Both the position numbers and the translations under genes were made by a program. Positions 35,806 to 44,844 of a DNA stretch of 64,000 bases are shown piece by piece (within the stretch, counting starts at the first letter, position 1; each line of letters opens with the position of its first letter). The notes beneath the pieces are model-generated. The model ran no database searches. It was not told where the DNA came from and saw only the letters and a program-made list of their open reading frames with translations. This DNA comes from an uncultured Paracoccaceae bacterium (GTDB taxonomy: Bacteria; Pseudomonadota; Alphaproteobacteria; Rhodobacterales; Rhodobacteraceae): assembly GCA_934500835.1 (NCBI GenBank), contig CAKSTR010000006.1, positions 62,001 through 126,000 of the forward strand, in the 5' to 3' direction.

Positions 35806-36987
35806 CTATTGCAGATCGGCAAAGACCCTTTGCATCCGCGCCACCGCATCGGCCACCTGGGCGCGCGGGGCGGCGATGTTGAAGCGCAGGAAGCTTTCGC
35901 CGCCCTTGCCGAAGGCGGCGCCGTGGTTGGTGGCGATCTTCGCCTCTTTCTCGACCCTGGCGATGAACTCGGGGGCGGTCATGCCGGTGCCCGAGAAATC
36001 CAGCCAGGCCAGATAGGTCGCCTCAAGCGGCATGGACCTCAGACCGGGAATGGCGGCGATGCCGGCATCGAACAGCTGGCGGTTGCCGTCGATGTAGCGC
36101 ATCAGGTCATCGACCCAGGCGGCGCCTTCGGGCGAATAGGCGGCGGTCACCATGTGCAGGCCGAAGGAATTGGGCGACAGGCCAAGTGCTGCCATCCGGT
36201 CGGCAAAGCGCTGGCGCAGGACGGGATCGGCGATGATGACATTGCCGGTGTGCGATCCGGCGATGTTGAAGGTCTTGGTGGCTGCGGTCATCATGACCAG
36301 CCGGTCCTGGATGCCGTCGATCTTTGTCATGACGTGATGGGTCTGGCCGGGGAGGAGGAGATCGTGGTGAATCTCGTCCGAGACGAGGATCAGGTCGTGG
36401 CGGCGGCAGAAATCGGCGGTCGCCTGCAATTCGTCCAGCGTCCAGACCCGTCCGCCGGGATTGTGCGGCGAGCAGAGGATCAGCATCTTCTCGCGCCCGG
36501 TCATCTGCTTGTCCCAGGCGGCGAAGTCCATCTGATAGCGGCCGTCCTGCAGAACCAGCGGGCATTCCACCACTTCACGCCCCGCCGCGCGGATGGTGCG
36601 CGAGAAGGCATGGTAGACCGGCGTCATCAGCACGACGCCGTCTCCGGGCCGGGTGAAGGCGTCGATGCAAAGCCCGGTGCCGTTCACCAGCCCATGGGTG
36701 GTGAAGATATGCGTGGGATCGACCTGCCAGCCGTGGCGGGTTGCCATCCACCAGCGGATCGCGTCGAGATAGGGCCTGTCATCGCCGAAATAGCCATAGA
36801 TGCCATGGGCGGTCATCTTCTCCAGCGCCTGTTGCACCACGGGGGGCGGGGCAAATTCCATGTCGGCCACCCACATGGCCAGCCCGTCCTGCGGCGAGAC
36901 CCCGTAGAGGGCCTGCATCATGTCCCATTTCACGCAATGGGTGCCGAGACGGTTCACGGGGGTGTCAAAGCTCATCTGGCCGCTCAT
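35806..36987 (-). CDS. PatB/MalY-type aminotransferase, putative cystathionine beta-lyase
   Basis: A fold-type I PLP enzyme of 393 residues. Key motifs are WVADMEFAPPPVV near the N terminus, SPHNPGGRVW, the Asp/His region VSDEIHHDLLLPG, the PLP-lysine region MTAATKTFNIAG, and the Arg-containing FLRFNIAAPR near the end. Members cleave cystathionine or cysteine conjugates to give homocysteine or thiols. The ATG at 36987 has AGGAAA upstream; another Met four codons later lacks one. It is divergent from def. Confidence 0.88.
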   Translation of the reverse strand: MSGQMSFDTPVNRLGTHCVKWDMMQALYGVSPQDGLAMWVADMEFAPPPVVQQALEKMTAHGIYGYFGDDRPYLDAIRWWMATRHGWQVDPTHIFTTHGLVNGTGLCIDAFTRPGDGVVLMTPVYHAFSRTIRAAGREVVECPLVLQDGRYQMDFAAWDKQMTGREKMLILCSPHNPGGRVWTLDELQATADFCRRHDLILVSDEIHHDLLLPGQTHHVMTKIDGIQDRLVMMTAATKTFNIAGSHTGNVIIADPVLRQRFADRMAALGLSPNSFGLHMVTAAYSPEGAAWVDDLMRYIDGNRQLFDAGIAAIPGLRSMPLEATYLAWLDFSGTGMTAPEFIARVEKEAKIATNHGAAFGKGGESFLRFNIAAPRAQVADAVARMQRVFADLQ

Positions 36988-37011
36988 TCTGGAGGTTTTT
37001 CCTATATAGTG

Positions 37012-37040
37012 CTGATATACGGAACGACGTGCCAAATCAA
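37012..37040 (-). promoter_or_regulatory. Candidate promoter of the patB-like gene
   Basis: On the minus strand, TTGATT (37040-37035), a 17-base spacer and TATCAG (37017-37012) precede the start codon by about 25 bases. The surrounding DNA is AT-rich, and an adjacent CAATTGACAATTG palindrome (37039-37051) could be an operator. Confidence 0.4.
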
Positions 37041-37111
37041 TTGACAATTGGTTGACATTGTCCCAAACGACATCTGAATATCGGATTATTTTCCCGCTGC
37101 GCGCGCCACCC

Positions 37112-37140
37112 TTGCACCGGGGGCGGTGCATCCCTTAAAT
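37112..37140 (+). promoter_or_regulatory. Promoter of def predicting a leaderless mRNA
   Basis: TTGCAC (37112-37117), exactly 17 bases, then TTAAAT (37135-37140). The def ATG begins at 37148, seven bases after the -10, where transcription would be expected to start. No ribosome site precedes the ATG, which agrees with leaderless translation. Confidence 0.6.
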
Positions 37141-37147
37141 CCGGCCC

Positions 37148-37663
37148 ATGATCCGCCCCATCCTGATCCATCCCGATCCGCGTCTCAAGAAGGCTTGCGA
37201 GCCGGTGACCGAAATCACCGCCGAGGTGCAAAAGCTGGCCGCCGACATGCTGGAGACGATGTATGAGGCGCCCGGCATCGGGCTGGCCGCGCCGCAGGTC
37301 GGCGTGACCCGGCGGCTTCTGGTGATGGATTGCATCAAGGACGGCCCGCCCGAGCCGATGGTGCTGATCAATCCGGTGACACTGTGGGCTTCGGAGGATC
37401 TGGCCAGCTACGACGAGGGCTGCCTGTCGATCCCGGATCAATATGCCGAGGTGAAGCGCCCGGCCGCGGTGACGGTGCGCTGGACCGATCTGGACGGCGC
37501 AGAGCAGGAGCGCACGTTCGAGGGCCTGTGGGCCACGTGCGTGCAGCACGAGATGGACCATCTGGATGGCAAGCTGTTCATTGACTATCTCGGCCCGCTG
37601 AAGCGGCAGATGATCACCCGCAAGATGGAAAAGCTGAAGCGCGAACGCGCCCGCATGGCCTGA
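37148..37663 (+). CDS. def: Peptide deformylase (canonical copy)
   Basis: Metalloenzyme that removes the N-formyl group from new proteins. The 171-residue protein has all three motifs intact: GIGLAAPQVG (43-52), EGCLSIP with metal ligand Cys92, and QHEMDHLDG with His134, Glu135 and His138. A basic C-terminal helix is present, as in type 1 deformylases. It has no ribosome site; the promoter lies immediately upstream. It is separated from the next two paralogues by a small gene on the opposite strand. Confidence 0.96.
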   Translation: MIRPILIHPDPRLKKACEPVTEITAEVQKLAADMLETMYEAPGIGLAAPQVGVTRRLLVMDCIKDGPPEPMVLINPVTLWASEDLASYDEGCLSIPDQYAEVKRPAAVTVRWTDLDGAEQERTFEGLWATCVQHEMDHLDGKLFIDYLGPLKRQMITRKMEKLKRERARMA

Positions 37664-37668
37664 GGGTC

Positions 37669-38055
37669 TTAGCCGATCGGGTCGGTGCCGCCGCCCATCG
37701 ACCGCAGCCGGTCGATCAGGGGGGCGATCTTCGGGCCTTCGGTCTCGCAGGTGCCGGCCTTGTCCAGCGCGGCGAAGGCGGGGCCGTAATACTGGTCGTC
37801 ATAGGCGCCGGTGCCGATCTGCAACGCCTCGGCAACCCGGTCGGCGGTGCCGGTGACCAGCGCCCATTCGCCATCGGACAGGGCATAGCCGGGGCAGTTC
37901 ATGCCCGCGACATTGGCCATGACCAGCGCCATCAGGAAATCCGGGCTGGCGGCGGCGGCGATCTGGCCGGGATCGGGCAGTTTGACCGTAACGCCGCCAT
38001 CGGCAAGGGCGGGCAGGGCCAGCGTGGCAAGGCATAGGGCGGCAAGGCGGCGCAT
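37669..38055 (-). CDS. Exported hypothetical protein
   Basis: A 128-residue protein with a signal peptide (MRRLAALCLATLALPALA) and two or three cysteines in the mature part (NCPGYALSDGEWALVTGTA, TCETEGP). It is probably periplasmic with a disulfide. No family is recognised. It sits on the minus strand between two deformylase genes, five bases from the def stop and divergent from the second deformylase. Confidence 0.65.
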   Translation of the reverse strand: MRRLAALCLATLALPALADGGVTVKLPDPGQIAAAASPDFLMALVMANVAGMNCPGYALSDGEWALVTGTADRVAEALQIGTGAYDDQYYGPAFAALDKAGTCETEGPKIAPLIDRLRSMGGGTDPIG

Positions 38056-38126
38056 GGAGACCCCCGGGGCGTGACTTCGCCCAGAGATAACGCTAATCCG
38101 CCGGTCATGCACGAAAGGAATTCCCT

Positions 38127-38627
38127 ATGGTTCTGCAGATCCTGACCTGGCCCGACCCGCGCCTGTCCGTGCCCTGCGCGCCGGCGCAGCTGTCGGACGG
38201 CTTGCGGACGCTGGCGGCGGACATGCTGCAGACGATGTATGACGCGCCCGGGCGCGGGCTGGCCGCCCCGCAGGTGGGGGTCCTGATGCGGATGTTCGTG
38301 ATGGATGTGACCTGGAAAGAGGGCAACCCGGCCCCGGTGGTGATGGTGAACCCGCAGATCCTGTGGGCCTCGGACACCCGTGCGACGGGGGCGGAGGGAT
38401 GCCTTTCGATCCCCGGCCCGACCACAATGATCGACCGCGCCGAAGAGGTGCTGATGCGCTGGACCGATCTGGACGGCGGGACGCATGAAGCGATGCTGAC
38501 CGGGCTGGCCGCGATCTGCGCCCAGCATGAATATGACCATCTGGACGGGGTGCTGACGCTGGACCGGCTGTCGCCCGCGGACCGGGCGCTGGCGCTGGCC
38601 GAGTTCGAAGCGGGGATGACGGCATGA
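38127..38627 (+). CDS. def: Peptide deformylase (second paralogue, active-site complete)
   Basis: A 166-residue deformylase with all catalytic residues: GRGLAAPQVG (42-51), EGCLSIP with Cys92, and QHEYDHLDG with His134, Glu135 and His138. It differs from the first copy by Arg in motif 1 and by lacking the basic C-terminal helix. AAAGGAATT precedes the ATG. Its stop overlaps the start of the third paralogue by four bases, starting a def-def-like-fmt operon. Confidence 0.93.
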   Translation: MVLQILTWPDPRLSVPCAPAQLSDGLRTLAADMLQTMYDAPGRGLAAPQVGVLMRMFVMDVTWKEGNPAPVVMVNPQILWASDTRATGAEGCLSIPGPTTMIDRAEEVLMRWTDLDGGTHEAMLTGLAAICAQHEYDHLDGVLTLDRLSPADRALALAEFEAGMTA

Positions 38628-39124
38628 CCGCGCGCGCTTGCCTGCCCTGGCCGCACCCGGTGCTGCGCACCCCCGCCGCCGATGTGGCCGCGATCACCGA
38701 TGAGATTCGCACGATCTGGGCCGACATGGTCGACACGATGGAGGCGATGCCCGGCTATGGCCTGGCCGCCGTGCAGATCGGCGTGCCGCTGCGGCTGGCC
38801 GTGGTGGATTGCTCCACCGCGCGCGGGCAGGCGGTGCTGATGGCCAACCCCGAAATCCTGCATGCCTCGGTCAAGCTGCGCGAGCATGAGGAAGCCTCGC
38901 CCAACCTGCCCGGCGTCTCGGCGGTGGTCAGCCGGCCGCGGGCGGTGACGGTGCGCTTCCTGAACGCGGCCGGCGAGGTCGAAGAGCGCGATTTCGTCGA
39001 TCTCTGGGCGACAAGCGTGCAGCATCAGATCGACCATCTGGCCGGGCGGATGTATTTCGACCGGCTGAGCAAGCTGAAGCGCGACATGTTGTTGCGCAAG
39101 GCCCGCAAGGCGGGGCCGGTCTGA
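38624..39124 (+). CDS. Degenerate peptide deformylase homologue, probably inactive
   Basis: A 166-residue deformylase-fold protein lacking key residues. Motif 1 is [10 protein letters not shown] (44-53). Motif 2 is EASPNLPG, so the metal-binding Cys is Ser92. Motif 3 is QHQIDHLAG, so the general acid/base Glu is Gln135, although both metal His (134, 138) remain. The frame is intact and overlaps both neighbours (ATGA with def, TGATG with fmt), so it is translated and under selection rather than a pseudogene. A binding or regulatory role is inferred. Confidence 0.85.
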   Translation: MTARACLPWPHPVLRTPAADVAAITDEIRTIWADMVDTMEAMPGYGLAAVQIGVPLRLAVVDCSTARGQAVLMANPEILHASVKLREHEEASPNLPGVSAVVSRPRAVTVRFLNAAGEVEERDFVDLWATSVQHQIDHLAGRMYFDRLSKLKRDMLLRKARKAGPV

Positions 39125-40017
39125 TGCGCGTGGTCTTCATGGGCACGCCCGATTTCTCGGTCCCGGTGCTGCAGGCGCTGGCGGCGCGGCATGCGGTGGT
39201 CTGCGTCTATTCGCAGCCCCCCCGCCCGGCCGGGCGTGGCAAGGCCGACCGCAAGTCGCCGGTGCAGCAGGCGGCCGAGACGCTTGGCCTGCCGGTGCGC
39301 CATCCCTTGTCGGTGAAAGGCGCCGTCGAACAGGCGGAGTTTGCGGCGCTGGAGGCCGATGTGGCGGTGGTCGTGGCTTACGGGCTGATCCTGCCGCAGC
39401 CGGTGCTGGATGCGCCGCGCCTTGGCTGCCTGAACATCCACGCCAGCCTGCTGCCGCGCTGGCGCGGGGCGGCGCCGATCCACCGCGCGATCATGGCGGG
39501 CGACACGCAGACCGGCATCTGCATCATGCAGATGGAGGCGGGTCTGGATACCGGCCCGGTCCTGATGCGGCAGGCGCTGGAGATCGGTCCGCAGGAAACC
39601 ACGGCCGGGCTGCATGACCGGCTGTCCGCCCTTGGGGTTGCAATGATCACCGATGCGCTGGACCGCCTGCCCCTGCCCGCCATCCCGCAATCCACCGAAG
39701 GCGTGACCTATGCCGCCAAGATCGACAAGGCCGAGGCCCGGGTGGATTTCACCCGCCCCGCCGCCGAGGTCGACCGGCTGATCCGCGGCCTGTCGCCCTT
39801 CCCCGGCGCGTGGATCGATGTCGGGGGCGAGCGGGTGAAACTGCTCCGCTCCCGTCTGGCCGAAGGCCGTGGCACGCCGGGGCAGGTGCTGCAGGGCTTC
39901 ACCATCGCCTGCGGGATTGGCGCGGTGGAGGTGCTGGAGGCCCAGCGCGAGGGCAAGCGCCCGATGCCGGCAGCCGAGGTTTTGAAGGGATTGACCCTGC
40001 CCGCGCGCATCTCCTGA
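39124..40017 (+). CDS. fmt: Methionyl-tRNA formyltransferase
   Basis: Formylates initiator Met-tRNA using 10-formyl-tetrahydrofolate. The 297-residue protein has [16 protein letters not shown], the formyl-transfer site [14 protein letters not shown] (the Asn-Ile-His of LNIHASLLP is catalytic) and the C-terminal tRNA-binding OB domain ([17 protein letters not shown]). The start overlaps the preceding stop by one base. The pairing with deformylases, its functional counterpart, is widely conserved. Confidence 0.97.
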   Translation: MRVVFMGTPDFSVPVLQALAARHAVVCVYSQPPRPAGRGKADRKSPVQQAAETLGLPVRHPLSVKGAVEQAEFAALEADVAVVVAYGLILPQPVLDAPRLGCLNIHASLLPRWRGAAPIHRAIMAGDTQTGICIMQMEAGLDTGPVLMRQALEIGPQETTAGLHDRLSALGVAMITDALDRLPLPAIPQSTEGVTYAAKIDKAEARVDFTRPAAEVDRLIRGLSPFPGAWIDVGGERVKLLRSRLAEGRGTPGQVLQGFTIACGIGAVEVLEAQREGKRPMPAAEVLKGLTLPARIS

Positions 40018-40071
40018 CCGGATCTGTCAGCAGAGGCGTGCGATCCTGTCCGCAAGGAAAGGAGCCTCATC

Positions 40072-40521
40072 ATGGAACGGGCCTGGGTTGTCACCGCTTC
40101 GGCGGATCATGCGGAACGCGGAAGGCAGGAGGGCATCGTGCAGGCCTGTCACGGCAGGGCCAGCCCCTTGCGCCGGATGGCGCCGGGGGACGGCGTGGTG
40201 ATCTACTCTCCGCGCAGCGCCTTTGCCGGCGGCGCGCCCCTGCAGGCCTTCACTGCCATCGGCCATGTTCGGGATGCAAGGCTCTGGCAGCACGACATGG
40301 AGGGCGGCTTCACCCCTTGGCGGCGTGCTGTCGTCTGGGCCGGTGCAGTGCCCGCACCCATCCACCCGTTGCTGGACCGGCTGGACCTGACGCGGGGCCT
40401 GCCGTCCTGGGGCATCGCTTTCCGCTTTGGCCTGTGCGCGCTGGGGCCTGCAGATTTCGCGTTGATCGCCGGGCAGATGACAGCCGATTTCATCCGTCCC
40501 AAACCTTTCACGGCGGCGTGA
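40072..40521 (+). CDS. EVE-domain (UPF0310) protein
   Basis: A 149-residue EVE/PUA-like protein: WVVTASADHAERGRQEGIVQ, HGRASPLRRM, VIYSPRSAF, LQAFTAIGHVRD, and FTPWRRAVVW. Relatives bind modified bases in DNA or RNA, and some sit in modification-dependent restriction systems, but no nuclease is adjacent here. AAAGGAG lies eight bases before the ATG. It probably acts alone in the cytoplasm. Confidence 0.88.
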   Translation: MERAWVVTASADHAERGRQEGIVQACHGRASPLRRMAPGDGVVIYSPRSAFAGGAPLQAFTAIGHVRDARLWQHDMEGGFTPWRRAVVWAGAVPAPIHPLLDRLDLTRGLPSWGIAFRFGLCALGPADFALIAGQMTADFIRPKPFTAA

Positions 40522-40548
40522 GCAGTCCCATATCCAAAGGACAGGCTC

Positions 40549-40794
40549 ATGGAGGTGCCGATGCCGTTTCTGATGCTGATGATCGTAGGGGCCGCTGCGG
40601 GGCTGTTCGCCACGCGGATCATGCGGCTGGATCTGGATCTGCCCTCGACCGTCGCCATCGGGGTGTTCGGCGCGCTGATCGGCGGTGTGGTGCTGCGGCT
40701 GATGATCCTGTCGCTTGGGGCGGCAGCGGGGTTTGTCGGCGCGGTGATCGGGGCGCTGCTGCTGATCTGGCTGTGGAAGACCTACATGCGCTGA
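40549..40794 (+). CDS. Small membrane protein, GlsB/YeaQ/YmgE-like
   Basis: An 81-residue protein with three hydrophobic segments and a Gly-rich pattern (FGALIGGVVLRLM, GAVIGALLLIWLW) resembling the GlsB/YeaQ/YmgE transglycosylase-associated family, whose function is stress-related but unclear. Two in-frame ATGs are possible: 40549 behind AGGACAGG, and 40561 behind GGAGG. Its stop is three bases from the convergent TetR stop. Confidence 0.65.
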   Translation: MEVPMPFLMLMIVGAAAGLFATRIMRLDLDLPSTVAIGVFGALIGGVVLRLMILSLGAAAGFVGAVIGALLLIWLWKTYMR

Positions 40795-40797
40795 GGC

Positions 40798-41295
40798 CTA
40801 GCCCAGCCGCTTGAAGACCTCTTTCATACGAAACCCCTCGGCGCCCCACAGCGCCTGCCCCTGCCAGGCGGCGAAAAGCATCGCTGCCGTCTCGCGCGGC
40901 TTGCCGGCGGGGGCGATGCGGCCGGCAATCGCGGTTTCCACAGTCAGACGCCAATCCGCCGCCGCCTGACGGTCCGCTGCATCGGCCGATGCGGCAAGAA
41001 GCCCCGCTGCAACCCCCGCCAGAGGTTCAAGAGCCTTCAGCAGGCCGACCGGACCCTTGTCCGAAGCGCCGTCGATGGCGGAAAGCGCCTGTTCCGTCAG
41101 GGCCTGCCACCCATCCCGCACCGCCGCCGCGCGCATCCCGGCGACCGAGCCGAACCGCTGCGCCAGGGTCGAGGGCGCCAGCTGCACCGCCCGGCCGACG
41201 GTGCCGAAGCTGACGGCCTTGTCGCCGCCCGCCGCCAGCAACTGACGCACGGCGGCAAGGATTTCTGTATCGGGAAGGGTTCTGGGACGGGCCAT
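40798..41295 (-). CDS. TetR/AcrR family transcriptional regulator
   Basis: A 165-residue regulator with an N-terminal TetR helix-turn-helix: ILAAVRQLLAAGGDKAVSFGTVGRAVQLAPSTLAQRFGS. The C-terminal ligand domain is helical and has no recognised ligand. The helix-turn-helix is slightly atypical for TetR (QLAPSTLAQRFGS in the recognition helix), but the overall layout fits. Target unknown; the nearest gene upstream on the same strand is the TRIC-like channel 40 bases away. Confidence 0.8.
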   Translation of the reverse strand: MARPRTLPDTEILAAVRQLLAAGGDKAVSFGTVGRAVQLAPSTLAQRFGSVAGMRAAAVRDGWQALTEQALSAIDGASDKGPVGLLKALEPLAGVAAGLLAASADAADRQAAADWRLTVETAIAGRIAPAGKPRETAAMLFAAWQGQALWGAEGFRMKEVFKRLG

Positions 41296-41334
41296 GGCCG
41301 GACTGTAGCGGCAGGCCGGGGCCGTCTCAAGCCT

Positions 41335-41985
41335 TCAGGGCCCGCGCTTGGGGCTTTCGGGGCGCGGCGGACGCGCGCGGTAGACCGGCAGCCGCCAGCC
41401 GAAGGCAAGGCTGCCCGCGCGCAGGATCAGGGTGACGGCGGCGCAAAGGGCCAGGGCGGGCAGCCCGCCCAACCCCAGATGCGGGGCAGCCACGGCCGCC
41501 AGTGCCCCCGCGAAGGCGCAGGTGACGTAAAGCTCTCCCTGCTTCAGGACCAGCGGCACCTCGTTGCAGACCACGTCGCGCAGAAGGCCGCCAAGGCAGC
41601 CGGTGATCATCCCCATGATCAGCACGATGGGCCAGCTTTGCTGCATCTCGGTCGCGGCGGCGACACCGGCGGGCACGGCGACGGCCAGTGCAAAGGCGTC
41701 GATCCAGAGAAGCGCGCGGTAGCGGCTTTCCAGAAGATGCGCGGCCAGAAAGACCAGCACCGCCGCTGTGGAAGCCACGGCCAGAACGACGGGATCGGCC
41801 ACCCAGAACACCGTGCGGTCAAGGATCACGTCCCGCGTGGTGCCGCCGCCGGTCGCGGTGAGGAAGGCGATGAAGATGAACCCCACGATGTCAAGCTGGC
41901 TGCGCGAGGCGACCAGCGCCCCGGTGACCGCAAAGACCGCAACCGCCGCATAGTCGAGGATCTGCAGCAGCGTGTCGGGTGTCAT
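41335..41985 (-). CDS. Trimeric intracellular cation channel (TRIC/UPF0126) family protein
   Basis: A 216-residue membrane protein with about seven segments in two similar halves, each ending in a Gly-rich Arg-Asp motif: [13 protein letters not shown] in the first and [18 protein letters not shown] in the second. This is the hallmark of bacterial TRIC/YadS proteins, reported as potassium-permeable channels or glycine transporters. Its ATG overlaps the rnhA stop (ATGA), so it is coupled to rnhA. Confidence 0.9.
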   Translation of the reverse strand: MTPDTLLQILDYAAVAVFAVTGALVASRSQLDIVGFIFIAFLTATGGGTTRDVILDRTVFWVADPVVLAVASTAAVLVFLAAHLLESRYRALLWIDAFALAVAVPAGVAAATEMQQSWPIVLIMGMITGCLGGLLRDVVCNEVPLVLKQGELYVTCAFAGALAAVAAPHLGLGGLPALALCAAVTLILRAGSLAFGWRLPVYRARPPRPESPKRGP

Positions 41986-42443
41986 GCGGCAGGCTTCTTG
42001 TAGGGCGCCATGCCGGCCCGGGCCAGCGCATCGGCACGTTCGTTCTCGGCATGGCCCGCATGACCCTTGATCCAGCGCCAGGTCACCTGATGGCGGGCCT
42101 GTGCCGCCTCAAGCCGTTGCCACAGCTCGGCATTCTTCACCGGGGGGCCGCCAGCCGTGCGCCAGCCCTTGCGCTTCCAGCCGGCAATCCATTCGGTGAT
42201 GCCGTTCTTCACATAGGCGGAATCGGTGACGATGGTCAGGGCCGAGGGCCGGGTCAGGCTTTCCAGCGCCGAGATCGCCGCCATCAGCTCCATCCGGTTG
42301 TTGGTGGTATCGGCTTCGCCGCCCGACAGCTCGCGCTCCTTGATCACCTGCGCACCCTCGCGCGCGATCAGCAGGACACCCCAGCCGCCCGGGCCGGGAT
42401 TGCCGGAGCAGGCTCCGTCGGTATAGGCGAAAAGGTCGGGCAT
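41982..42443 (-). CDS. rnhA: Ribonuclease HI
   Basis: Degrades the RNA strand of RNA-DNA hybrids. The 153-residue protein has the four catalytic carboxylates in order: [16 protein letters not shown] (Asp), [10 protein letters not shown] (Glu), [10 protein letters not shown] (Asp) and NERADALA (Asp). The ATG at 42443 was chosen over an upstream ATG because it places the first Asp at the usual distance. Coupled to the TRIC-like gene downstream. Confidence 0.97.
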   Translation of the reverse strand: MPDLFAYTDGACSGNPGPGGWGVLLIAREGAQVIKERELSGGEADTTNNRMELMAAISALESLTRPSALTIVTDSAYVKNGITEWIAGWKRKGWRTAGGPPVKNAELWQRLEAAQARHQVTWRWIKGHAGHAENERADALARAGMAPYKKPAA

Positions 42444-42502
42444 TGCGGTCCTTGCGGTGTTCCCCCGGGGGATAGGGCGCGGGACCGGGGCACGCAAGGG
42501 GC

Positions 42503-44713
42503 CTAGCCGCCGGTGGCGACGAAGACCATATCGCCGGTCTCATGCCCAGCACGTGCCACGGGGCGGTATTGCGGTTCCTGGCCGGCGCGGCCCGCGACCA
42601 TCGGCAAAAGCCATTGGTCGAACAGTTCGCGGGACGAGAAGGCGGCGGCCTCCGGCGCCTTCAACCCGTCCAGCAGGGCGCGGGCAAAGACCGAATGGCC
42701 ATCGCCACCGCCGTCCAGCACCGGCTCGTTCCCGCCGGAGGAAATGACGATGCGTGACCGGCCCGCCGCCAGTTTCTGCAACGCGATCATGCGGTCTTCC
42801 TCGCTGGGCCCGCTGGTCGGTGCCGCATCGCCGCGCAGAAGCGCGCCGGAATAGCAACTGTCCGAAATGACGAGGATACTGCCCGCCTGTATCCGCAACA
42901 GCGCATCGGTGATCGCCTGCGCCGGCAGCCATGAGAAGGGCAGATCCACCCGCGCGTCCGCCGGCAGCCAGAAGGCGCCATCGGTGGCGGGTTCATAGAT
43001 GCCATGGCCGGCATAGAAGACCAGAAGGCTGTCGGCTTCGGACAGCACCCGGCTCAGCTGATACAACGCGGTCTCGATCTCGACCCGCGAGGGGTTCTTC
43101 AGCATCAGGTCCATCTCTGCGCCTTCGGGCAGCGCAAGACTGGTCTGATAGCCATAGCGGCTGGTCAGAACCTCGGCCAGGGCAGCGACATCGGCCAGGG
43201 GCGTGCGCAGCGTCGCAAGGCCGGAGCCTTCGGGATAGTCCTGATTGGCGATGATGAGCGCATAGCGCCGGCCCTGCCCCGTCAGGGAGGCGATGTCACC
43301 GCCATAGTGATATTCGACCGAGCGCAGGATCGGCGTGTTGTCGGCGGTGACGGCAACGATGTCGATCCGGTTGGCGCCCGGGGTCAGCAACAGCGGGTGG
43401 CGGAAACTGCCGCTTGGGTCCAGTTCGGCCACCTTGCCGTTCACCGTGACGACCAGCGCTCGCGCCGGCGACACGACCTGCCCCGTCACGACGACCTCGG
43501 CCTGCGTCAGCTGCACCGCGCCGCGGGTTTCCTCGGGCGAGAGGATGCGGATGAAGCGGTCGCTGTCGGTGCCGGTGTCGCGCAGCACCGGCTCGCGCAG
43601 CACGTTGCGGGTCGGGTCGGTCGAGAGGAACAGATAGCTGGTGGTTCGGCTGGCATCCTCGGGGTCCACGCCGCCGTCCTCCATGCGGCCGATCGACCGG
43701 GCCAGCGCCTCGGCCGTGGCGGGGTCCGCCGCCAGAATCGCCATCGCCAGATGGAAGCTGAAGGTGCCGTAGGTCTGCTCGGTGCCGTCCTCGCCCGTCA
43801 CCTGCGTCTCGCTGGTGATCTCGCCTGCGGTCGAACCGTAGAACACGGTCAGCGCGCCGAACCATGGCGGCACCGGTGTCGGCCAGTCGCTTTCCCAGCC
43901 CTCCGGCGTCAGCCGGTTGCGCCAGAGCGCGCCGTCGCCCTCGGTAGGGTGGCGGGTCTCGATGGCGAAGGCTTCGGCCTTGTCGGTGTCCACCGTCACG
44001 GCGACATCAACACCCTTGGCCCGCAGCGCCAGCGCCAGATCGGCCACCGCCGCAGCGGACAGCACAGCGTCGGCGGTCTTGCCGGCGGGCGGGGCGAGCA
44101 GCAGGAACGGTCCCGCTTCGGCCAACCGTGTCAATTCGTCCGAGGCACGCTGCATCCGGGTCAGCCGCACGGGTTCATCCGGCACCGAGACATCGGCAAG
44201 CCGGGCGGCTCCGGGGGCAATGTCATCCGAGGCCGCCGCAATCCCGGTCAGGTGAATCAGCACGCTGTCGCCACAGTGCGCCCCGTCAAGCAGAGCCTGT
44301 GCCGCCGCCGCGATCTGGTCGAAGGTGGCGGTGCCCGGCGGCGGGATGTGGATATTGCCGGGCTTCACCCCGCGGGCGACAAGGCTGGCCTGAAGCAGCG
44401 CCACGTCATTGGCGACCGAGAAGTTGTACGTGCCGATGTTGGCTAGGCTGGTCAGCAAAAGCGCATGGCTTTGCGGGACTTCGGCCGGACCGCAGGTGGC
44501 GGGTGCTGCGGCGGGGGTGACAAGCGGCTGGTCAATCCCCTGGAAGTCGGCCGTCACCTCGGCCAGATAGGCCGCGGGGTCGGCGGGAAACGCCTCGGGG
44601 ACGGGTTCTGCCTGACCGCCGCCGATGATCGTCAGCCCGGCCTTTACAGGCTGCGGCAGAGCGGTCAGCGCCAGACAGGCCAGCAGGGAAGCAGCGAAGT
44701 TCCGAAAGCGCAT
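42503..44713 (-). CDS. Exported caspase-fold protein (peptidase C14 family) with a second, dead caspase-like unit
   Basis: A 736-residue protein. A signal peptide ([25 protein letters not shown]) is followed by an N-terminal region (about 83-265) shaped like a caspase unit, with [26 protein letters not shown] and [10 protein letters not shown] but no dyad. A middle domain follows (about 265-390), then a beta-rich Ig-like domain (about 390-475) and a C-terminal C14 caspase domain (484-690): [19 protein letters not shown] with His570, and ISDSCYSG with Cys620. The dyad is intact, so peptidase activity outside the cytoplasm is plausible. Orthocaspases usually cut after Arg or Lys. Stand-alone gene. 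Confidence 0.85.
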   Translation of the reverse strand: MRFRNFAASLLACLALTALPQPVKAGLTIIGGGQAEPVPEAFPADPAAYLAEVTADFQGIDQPLVTPAAAPATCGPAEVPQSHALLLTSLANIGTYNFSVANDVALLQASLVARGVKPGNIHIPPPGTATFDQIAAAAQALLDGAHCGDSVLIHLTGIAAASDDIAPGAARLADVSVPDEPVRLTRMQRASDELTRLAEAGPFLLLAPPAGKTADAVLSAAAVADLALALRAKGVDVAVTVDTDKAEAFAIETRHPTEGDGALWRNRLTPEGWESDWPTPVPPWFGALTVFYGSTAGEITSETQVTGEDGTEQTYGTFSFHLAMAILAADPATAEALARSIGRMEDGGVDPEDASRTTSYLFLSTDPTRNVLREPVLRDTGTDSDRFIRILSPEETRGAVQLTQAEVVVTGQVVSPARALVVTVNGKVAELDPSGSFRHPLLLTPGANRIDIVAVTADNTPILRSVEYHYGGDIASLTGQGRRYALIIANQDYPEGSGLATLRTPLADVAALAEVLTSRYGYQTSLALPEGAEMDLMLKNPSRVEIETALYQLSRVLSEADSLLVFYAGHGIYEPATDGAFWLPADARVDLPFSWLPAQAITDALLRIQAGSILVISDSCYSGALLRGDAAPTSGPSEEDRMIALQKLAAGRSRIVISSGGNEPVLDGGGDGHSVFARALLDGLKAPEAAAFSSRELFDQWLLPMVAGRAGQEPQYRPVARAGHETGDMVFVATGG

Positions 44714-44844
44714 CTTGAGGCCTTTCCCGATGGGTCCAGCCGATCCTGCCACAGCCCGGGCATTTCGGCCAAGGTCAGGAAATCGATGCGCGGGGGACAC
44801 AAGGTGCGCCCGGCGCAGCCAGGCCGCCAAGGCCCGTCGGCGCG

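Noticed and set aside
37148-39124. The three deformylase frames as pieces of one broken gene
   Set aside because: Each is full length (166-171 residues) with all three motif positions alignable, so they are paralogues.
40072-40521. EVE protein as part of a defence system
   Set aside because: No nuclease, methyltransferase or other defence gene is adjacent; neighbours are fmt and a small membrane protein.
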